A stretch of 10,999 bases of DNA from Candidatus Altimarinota bacterium (GTDB lineage Bacteria; Patescibacteriota; Gracilibacteria; RBG-16-42-10), in the NCBI GenBank assembly GCA_017984655.1, contig JAGNZB010000039.1:1-10999 (forward strand). The letters are read 5' to 3'. Positions 6,512-10,999 of the stretch are shown here, piece after piece. The notes below the pieces were generated by a model. That model saw only the letters and a program-made list of their open reading frames with translations, ran no database searches and was not told the origin of the DNA. The stretch's first letter is position 1; each line of letters starts with the position of its first letter. The position numbers and the translations under genes were made by a program.

Positions 6512-7575
6512 AGGGTGTTGATTATGTCTTTCATGGTCTTGAGGAAATTCTCCTGACTAAACTTACTCGCTTGTTTGGTGCAGTTGTCTCTCATCGTCAA
6601 TGCTTGTGCTGGAGTCAGTTCTTGGACGGCTTGGGCGATCGTGTCTGGGGTGGTGGTTTGGAGTAAAACACCACTGCCATTTTGGACAATTTCACGAAAG
6701 CCGCCTTCGTCACTAGCAATCACCGGCTTGCCTGCTGCCAGGGACTCGGTCGCGCCCATGCCAAAATCTTCGTCCATAGAGACATAAATGGTGGCAATAC
6801 ATTTACCGACCAACTCAGTGAGCTCTTCTTCTGATACCCAACCTTTGATGCTGATATTGGGTGAATTGCTAGCCATCTTTTGAATCTTCTTCAACTCTGG
6901 TCCACCAGAGACGACAATTAATTTTTTGTCTGGCATTTTTGTAAATGCTTCGACGATCAAGTCTACTCTTTTGACTTCTTCGAGCCGACTAAAAGAGAGA
7001 TAATAATCTTCCTGTCCCTGCCAAACAAAGCGCTTGGTATTGCAAGGTGGATAGGCCACGGTACTACTGTGGCTTGTGAATGCCTTGAGCTTTGCTTGAA
7101 TATTCTGGGAATTACAAACAATCTGATCCATGAAGGTCAGGAGATACTCATAGTTGCGGCGATACATCCAGGTGTAGAAGCGATAGAATGGCTGGATATA
7201 CCAAGGGTATTGTTTGAGATAATAATCTCTATCCGTATACACATGTCGTGGCGGCGTGTGACAATAAAGTACTTTTTTGACCGTACCTGGTAGCAGGGGG
7301 GCGCTATCGAGACAGTTGCCAAAGTAGATCACGACGTCATATTGACTGAGATCTTCGGCAATTGCTTTGAACGCTTTTCTTTGATAAAAATAACGAATGA
7401 ATGGGCTATTCATTCGACGAAACACTGTCTTGACCCGTAAGTGAGCGAGATTGAAGCTGTCGTTGAGCACATAGCCGGTATAGACGTCGGCATCGAGTGC
7501 TTCTGCCAGTTCCATTTCTAATCTCTCGGCACCGCCTTTGGCTTGGAAGTGGTCGACAACAAAAGCGATTTTCAT
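6508..7575 (-). CDS. GT4-family (GT-B fold) glycosyltransferase, paralogue of the next gene
   Basis: A 355-residue glycosyltransferase starting MKIAFVVDHF with the canonical KGGAERLE loop (about 13-20). YCHTPPRHVYTDRDYYLKQYPWY lies at about 104-126, SRLEEVKRVD at about 196-205 in the donor domain, and the E-x7-E motif is E269 and E277 in DEDFGMGATES. Close similarity in length and layout to the following gene points to a tandem duplication that has since diverged. The pair may add successive sugars to one glycan, an inference from pairing only. It starts 15 bases after the TrhO gene. Its stop is a TGA inside the ATGA overlap, the only TGA stop among the complete genes here and evidence that UGA is a stop codon in this organism. 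No Shine-Dalgarno sequence precedes the ATG. Confidence 0.88.
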   Translation of the reverse strand: MKIAFVVDHFQAKGGAERLEMELAEALDADVYTGYVLNDSFNLAHLRVKTVFRRMNSPFIRYFYQRKAFKAIAEDLSQYDVVIYFGNCLDSAPLLPGTVKKVLYCHTPPRHVYTDRDYYLKQYPWYIQPFYRFYTWMYRRNYEYLLTFMDQIVCNSQNIQAKLKAFTSHSSTVAYPPCNTKRFVWQGQEDYYLSFSRLEEVKRVDLIVEAFTKMPDKKLIVVSGGPELKKIQKMASNSPNISIKGWVSEEELTELVGKCIATIYVSMDEDFGMGATESLAAGKPVIASDEGGFREIVQNGSGVLLQTTTPDTIAQAVQELTPAQALTMRDNCTKQASKFSQENFLKTMKDIINTL

Positions 7576-7590
7576 GGAGATAGAAAGCGT

Positions 7591-8457
7591 TTAGAGGGCT
7601 TCGGCTACGTTTTGCAAATGGTGGTCTGGATGACAAATACCTTGATGCTCGCTTTCGCAGCTTTCACAACAAATAAACTGACGATGGCAAATATTGTCTA
7701 TGCAATTGGGATAGTGGGCGGTCTTGATGCCACAGTACTCACAGTTGGTGATAATATTGTCATTGGCTTTGACTGAGATTCGGCCGTCGAATACATAACA
7801 ATGCCCATCGAAGCCGAATTCGGGATGCTTTTCGATATACTTGATGATGCCACCATGGAGCTGGTAGACATGCTTAAAACCTTGTTGGCGTAGGTAGGCA
7901 GAGGCTTTCTCACAACGAATGCCTCCAGTACAGTAGGTGACTACTTTTTTGTCTTTGAGGTGCTCAAGTTCACTGACGGCTTGGGGCCAATCACGAAAAT
8001 TATCAATGTCGGGAGTGATCGCGTTTTTGAACCGGCCAATTTTTGATTCATAATTGTTGCGGGCATCGACAACGACGATTTCTTCACCGCTACTGAGGAG
8101 TTCATGCATTTCATCGGGCTCCAAGTAGGTGCCTGTTTGGTTCATATCAATGGCGATGGGCGCCTTGAGCGTGACAATTTCATTGCGCAGCTTGATGCTC
8201 ATTTTGGGGAACACTTGGTTTTCGTCCTCACCAAGTTTGAATTCCATATCTGCAAACTCTGGGAGCGCATGCATTGCCTCTTGATATGCTTGGGTAGCTT
8301 CTGTTGTCCCTGCCACTGTGCCGTTGATTCCTTCATGCGCCACAATAATGCGACCTTTGAGGTGGAGGCGATTGCACAATGCTTTCTGATCATGCAAGAG
8401 TCGCGCTGGATCAGAAAGCGTGACGTATTTGTAATAGAGTAATATCTCTTGTTTCAT
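7591..8457 (-). CDS. trhO: tRNA uridine(34) hydroxylase TrhO (YceA/UPF0176 rhodanese family)
   Basis: TrhO hydroxylates U34 in the anticodon of certain tRNAs to 5-hydroxyuridine, which supports wobble decoding; the E. coli enzyme uses molecular oxygen. The 288 residues show the family order. An N-terminal acylphosphatase-like domain contains GRIIVAHEGINGTVAGT (about 35-51) and FPKMSIKLRNEIVTL (about 83-97). A rhodanese domain follows with VVDARNNYE (about 129-137), the active-site loop CTGGIRCEKA with Cys176, and QLHGGIIKY (about 199-207). The C-terminal segment (about 239-280) is rich in Cys and His (CEYC, NCIDNIC, CCESC, CHPDHH) and probably binds metal. The start is the only in-frame ATG before the conserved N-terminus. 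It lies 47 bases after truB and 15 before a glycosyltransferase gene. The 47-base gap is the largest in the cluster and could carry a promoter, though none is clear. Confidence 0.93.
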   Translation of the reverse strand: MKQEILLYYKYVTLSDPARLLHDQKALCNRLHLKGRIIVAHEGINGTVAGTTEATQAYQEAMHALPEFADMEFKLGEDENQVFPKMSIKLRNEIVTLKAPIAIDMNQTGTYLEPDEMHELLSSGEEIVVVDARNNYESKIGRFKNAITPDIDNFRDWPQAVSELEHLKDKKVVTYCTGGIRCEKASAYLRQQGFKHVYQLHGGIIKYIEKHPEFGFDGHCYVFDGRISVKANDNIITNCEYCGIKTAHYPNCIDNICHRQFICCESCESEHQGICHPDHHLQNVAEAL

Positions 8458-8504
8458 AACTAATAACTGTTGTTGTCAGGTATTTTTTAGCATAACTTTC
8501 TGTT

Positions 8505-9353
8505 TTAGCCCAGATTCTTTTGTGGCTTGAGTCTGCTTTCATTCCCATCATAGGCCATTACCGTGACGATTTGGTTGTCGATGGTGCCAAAGACCAATGG
8601 GTCAGGGTAGCTCTGCTCACAAGCAATTGCTCTCCCCATTTTGATGTTGCTGTATTGGTCTGGGGTGAATTGGTAAAGCTGTGCTTTTGGATACAGGGTA
8701 GTGAAAGGAATCGATGGTGTGTCTTTGGTGACTTGATCGATCTCAGTTGCTTGGTTGATGGTGGCTTTGCCTATAGCTGTTCTGCGTAGCATAGTTACAT
8801 ACGCTCCCGTCTCTAGGCGCTGTCCGATGTCATGTGCCAGGGTGCGGATATAGGTGCCAGAGCTACAGTGCACTCGAATCGTGACGTCAGGTGCGACGTA
8901 TTCGATTAACTCTAATTGGTAGATACTGATCAGTCTGGGGGGGATGTTCACATGTTGGCCTTCTCTAGCATAATCGTAAGCCTTTCTCCCTTGGATTTTG
9001 ATCGCTGAGTATTGGGGTGGGACTTGATAAATGTCCCCGGTGAATTCTTGGAGGACTTGGGTGAGGCGCTGGGTGCTAATGTCAAAATTAGTATTTTTGA
9101 TCACAATTTCACCGTCTTTGTCATAGGTGGTCGATGTGCTGCCGAGGCGAAATGTACAAGTATAGACTTTGTCCATGCCCACTATGTATTCCAAGAGCTT
9201 GGTGTCCTTGCCAACAGCGACCACCATCAGTCCAGTTGCCAATGGATCGAGTGTGCCAGCATGGCCGATGCGCTTGATCCCTAATGCACGACGCATGCGA
9301 TAAATCACATCATGAGAGCTGATGCCGGTGGGCTTGTCGATCAAATAGAACAT
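8505..9353 (-). CDS. truB: tRNA pseudouridine(55) synthase TruB
   Basis: TruB isomerises U55 in the T-loop of tRNAs to pseudouridine. The 282 residues carry all expected motifs: DKPTGISSHDVI (about 6-17), the catalytic loop GHAGTLDPLATGLM with Asp36, YTCTFRLGSTSTTYDKDGE (about 64-82), VPPQYSAIKIQGRKAYDYAR (about 111-130) and CSSGTYIRTLAHDIG (about 163-177). The C-terminal part (about 225-282) is short and would correspond to a reduced PUA-like domain. It lies 21 bases after the MurE-like gene, with no ribosome binding site and no visible terminator between them, so it is probably co-transcribed. Confidence 0.96.
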   Translation of the reverse strand: MFYLIDKPTGISSHDVIYRMRRALGIKRIGHAGTLDPLATGLMVVAVGKDTKLLEYIVGMDKVYTCTFRLGSTSTTYDKDGEIVIKNTNFDISTQRLTQVLQEFTGDIYQVPPQYSAIKIQGRKAYDYAREGQHVNIPPRLISIYQLELIEYVAPDVTIRVHCSSGTYIRTLAHDIGQRLETGAYVTMLRRTAIGKATINQATEIDQVTKDTPSIPFTTLYPKAQLYQFTPDQYSNIKMGRAIACEQSYPDPLVFGTIDNQIVTVMAYDGNESRLKPQKNLG

Positions 9354-9374
9354 ACTGTGGTGCGGTGGGTGAAT

Positions 9375-10640
9375 TTATTGGTTGGCAATTTCTTTCGCTA
9401 GCGTTTTGATCGTTTCTCGGTCGCTCCAGGGGATGAGCTGACTACCGATCACCATACTGGTCTGGTCGCCCATTCCGGAGACGGTAATAACATCGTGTGG
9501 TCTCGCTATCGACAGTGCTTTTCTAATGGCTTCAGTGCGATCAGCAATCACATAAATTTCTTTGGTAGTGTCCTTGGGGATACCACTAAAGATCATGTCA
9601 CGAATTTGTTTGGCATCTTCGTAGTAGGGTTCTTCATCAGTAATAATTACTGCGTCACACAGCTGATGAGCAATCTTGCCTGTAATCGGACGCTTGAGCT
9701 GATCACGATCGCCACAGGCGCCAAAGACAGCAATCAGGCGACCACTATCGATCGGACGCGCTGCTTCAAATAAGGCTGTGAATGCCTGGGGGGTGACTGC
9801 ATAGTCGATCAATACTGTAAAAGGTAAATCAGTGGGCACTTTTTCCATTCTGCCAGCGACTCCTGTGAATGTCTTCAAAGCATCACGACAGGTTTCGATA
9901 CTAACTCCTACGCTTTGGCAGGCCGCTACAGCAGCGATGGCATTGAGCGCATTGTGGGCGCCAAAGAGTGGTAGGGTGAAGTCATACGTTTTGTTTTGAT
10001 AATGGACAGTAAAACTAATCCCGGCTGGTGTCGTTTGAACAGTATCAAAGTAAAGATCGTTGTGGGGGCGCTTGCCAAAGGTTTGTGTTTGGCGAGGATA
10101 GTTCTTCAGGGGAGCGAGGAAAGGATCATCACCAAAAATCACACCATGTTTGGCATGCCGAAATAATTTGCTTTTGGCTCGGCGATACTTCTCCATGGTG
10201 CGATGATAGTCCAAGTGCTCGTGACTGAGATTGGTAATGACTGCCGTATGAATGGGGATGCCAACTAATCGGCCCTGATCTAGGGCGTGGGAAGAGGATT
10301 CTAGAACCAGGTATTCCATACCAGCGTCTTTGATTTTGTTCAAATACTGATTGAGCTTGCCGGGAGACATTGAGGTCTTGTGGGTCTCATTGATCTCATA
10401 GTGATCGGCCCAGGCAAAGTGGGTGGTGGCAAGCAATCCTGCTTTTTTGCCGGCATGATTGAGACAGTGGTAAATCATGTTCGATGTCGTAGTCTTGCCA
10501 TCGGTGCCAGTGACACCAATGACGGTCATTGATCGTGCGGGGTGTTTTGCTTTTGCGGCGTGCAGGTACCCTTTGGCATAGTGATACCATAGTCTGGGCC
10601 AGAAACGGGGTGGGATGGCACGCTTGAGCTGATGAAGCAT
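9375..10640 (-). CDS. MurE-like Mur ligase lacking the N-terminal UDP-binding domain
   Basis: An ATP-dependent amide ligase of the Mur family, closest to MurE, which adds the third amino acid to UDP-MurNAc-dipeptide. Numbering from ATG 10640 (421 residues): a short basic amphipathic segment at 1-37 replaces the usual N-terminal domain. The central ATPase domain has the P-loop GVTGTDGKTTT (42-52), LESSSHALDQGRL (113-125) and NLSHEHLDYHRTMEKYRRAK (137-156). GRMEKVP (263-269), DYAVTPQAF (279-287, where DYAHTPDAL is usual) and FGACGDRDQLKRP (306-318) follow. In the C-terminal domain the DNPR substrate motif of mDAP enzymes is replaced by DEEPYYED (335-342), and GKGHE by GMGDQ (389-393), so the substrate may differ from classical MurE. 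The frame extends to a TTG at 10712, but a candidate promoter (-10 at 10663-10668) lies inside that extension and the ATG fits the fold better. It is divergent from dnaA and heads the cluster with truB. Confidence 0.85.
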   Translation of the reverse strand: MLHQLKRAIPPRFWPRLWYHYAKGYLHAAKAKHPARSMTVIGVTGTDGKTTTSNMIYHCLNHAGKKAGLLATTHFAWADHYEINETHKTSMSPGKLNQYLNKIKDAGMEYLVLESSSHALDQGRLVGIPIHTAVITNLSHEHLDYHRTMEKYRRAKSKLFRHAKHGVIFGDDPFLAPLKNYPRQTQTFGKRPHNDLYFDTVQTTPAGISFTVHYQNKTYDFTLPLFGAHNALNAIAAVAACQSVGVSIETCRDALKTFTGVAGRMEKVPTDLPFTVLIDYAVTPQAFTALFEAARPIDSGRLIAVFGACGDRDQLKRPITGKIAHQLCDAVIITDEEPYYEDAKQIRDMIFSGIPKDTTKEIYVIADRTEAIRKALSIARPHDVITVSGMGDQTSMVIGSQLIPWSDRETIKTLAKEIANQ

Positions 10641-10645
10641 ACAAA

Positions 10646-10651
10646 AGGATA
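10646..10651 (-). promoter_or_regulatory. TATCCT element 5 bases before the MurE-like start
   Basis: The minus strand reads TATCCT, then five bases, then ATG. The divergent dnaA gene has the identical element at the identical distance. It could be a -10 box of a leaderless promoter or part of a ribosome-recognition sequence that is not Shine-Dalgarno. Confidence 0.3.
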
Positions 10652-10662
10652 GTGACGCGACC

Positions 10663-10691
10663 AGTATAGAATAGGTTGTGCGAAACACCAA
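10663..10691 (-). promoter_or_regulatory. Candidate promoter of the MurE-like/truB cluster
   Basis: On the minus strand TTGGTG (10686-10691, 3 of 6 to TTGACA) and TATACT (10663-10668, 5 of 6 to TATAAT) are separated by 17 bases. Transcription would start near 10656, about 16 bases before the ATG at 10640 and downstream of the alternative TTG start at 10712. This is one reason the shorter protein is preferred. Confidence 0.4.
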
Positions 10692-10770
10692 TCCTCCGCA
10701 CTGTTCTGACAAAAATGATTATGTGCAAAACTCTGGTGAGATCCAAGTAGGTGTGCTATCTTCACCGCGT

Positions 10771-10776
10771 TATCCT
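10771..10776 (+). promoter_or_regulatory. TATCCT element 5 bases before dnaA
   Basis: TATCCT lies exactly five bases before the dnaA ATG, matching the arrangement in front of the divergent MurE-like gene. As a -10 box it would give a leaderless or nearly leaderless dnaA mRNA. No -35 box was recognised at the proper distance, and no Shine-Dalgarno sequence is present. Confidence 0.3.
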
Positions 10777-10781
10777 ATCTT

Positions 10782-10999
10782 ATGGAAGCAAGAGAACTAC
10801 AAGAATTTTGGCATAGTGTGCTGCGTGCTTTGCAGCCTACAATCAAACGAGCCGAGTTTTTGACATGGTTTGGCAATACCAATGCTCAGAGTCTTGAAGA
10901 TGGCCAGTTGCTGTTGGCAGTGCCGACGATGTTTTATCAGTCATGGATCAATACCAAATATTTGCCCCTGATTACTGAAGAGGTGAAGAAGCTTAATAG
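10782..10999 (+). CDS. dnaA: Chromosomal replication initiator DnaA, N-terminal part only
   Basis: The frame opens at ATG 10782 and runs off the right edge after 72 codons. The visible residues match DnaA domain I, the helicase-loading and self-association domain: ELQEFWHSVLRALQPTIKRAEFLTWF, then an acidic-start beta strand with DGQLLLAVPTMFYQSWINTKYLPLITEEV. The spacing of F-W, F-x-x-W-F, L-x-V-P and F-x-x-W-I is typical of that domain. The ATPase and DNA-binding domains lie outside the window. It is divergent from the MurE-like gene across 141 bases. dnaA often lies beside the replication origin, but I found only degenerate DnaA-box-like sequences in this gap. Confidence 0.88.
   Translation, partial: MEARELQEFWHSVLRALQPTIKRAEFLTWFGNTNAQSLEDGQLLLAVPTMFYQSWINTKYLPLITEEVKKLN

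Noticed and set aside
6505..6515. Recoding of UGA as glycine or tryptophan, as in some CPR lineages
   Set aside because: The upstream glycosyltransferase ends sensibly at a TGA in an ATGA overlap at a length matching its paralogue, and tryptophans in the genes are encoded by TGG. The standard bacterial code fits.
10641..10712. N-terminal extension of the MurE-like protein from a TTG at 10712
   Set aside because: The added 24 residues include a hydrophobic stretch that could pass for a membrane anchor. However, the start would be TTG, the GGAGGA there lies inside the extension rather than before the TTG, and a candidate promoter lies downstream of it.
10641..10781. DnaA boxes and an origin in the dnaA / MurE-like gap
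   Set aside because: TGTGCAAAA (10722-10730) and TGTGCGAAA (10677-10685) resemble TGTGNATAA with one and two mismatches, but there is no exact box, cluster or AT-rich unwinding tract, so I do not call an origin.

Overview
The window looks like bacterial chromosome, probably from a Candidate Phyla Radiation (Patescibacteria) lineage. This placement is an inference. It rests on small compact genes, a lysyl-tRNA synthetase with a divergent motif 3 and an extra C-terminal domain, a MurE-like ligase lacking the usual N-terminal domain, an SLH-domain surface protein, and the absence of Shine-Dalgarno sequences at every start I could examine. The genetic code appears standard: TAA ends most genes, and TGA ends one gene in an ATGA overlap. 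No phage, transposase, CRISPR array, tRNA or rRNA was seen.

Layout. Bases 1-945 hold the 3' part of an unrecognised plus-strand gene cut by the left edge. Bases 946-1294 are non-coding and unusually rich in short repeats: three arrays of a GTRAAN-like hexamer in both orientations, a palindromic repeat element, an in-phase heptamer array and a strong terminator. Bases 1295-3163 (minus) encode a secreted acidic protein with three long helical repeats and three C-terminal SLH domains. Divergent from it, 3348-5387 (plus) encodes lysyl-tRNA synthetase fused to a DUF2000-like domain, which belongs to the peptidyl-tRNA hydrolase II fold group. A bidirectional terminator at 5390-5429 separates it from a convergent minus-strand cluster.

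That cluster (10640 down to 5441) reads, in transcription order, MurE-like ligase, TruB (tRNA pseudouridine 55 synthase), TrhO (tRNA U34 hydroxylase) and two tandem paralogous GT4 glycosyltransferases. Gaps are 21, 47 and 15 bases, followed by a 4-base overlap, so it may be one operon combining cell-envelope synthesis with tRNA modification. At the right edge, divergent from the MurE-like gene, the first 72 codons of dnaA begin at 10782, so the window may lie close to the replication origin.

The most interesting points are the LysRS-DUF2000 fusion, the altered substrate motifs of the MurE-like ligase, the repeat-packed intergenic region, and a shared TATCCT-N5-ATG arrangement in front of dnaA and the divergent MurE-like gene in a window without recognisable ribosome binding sites.
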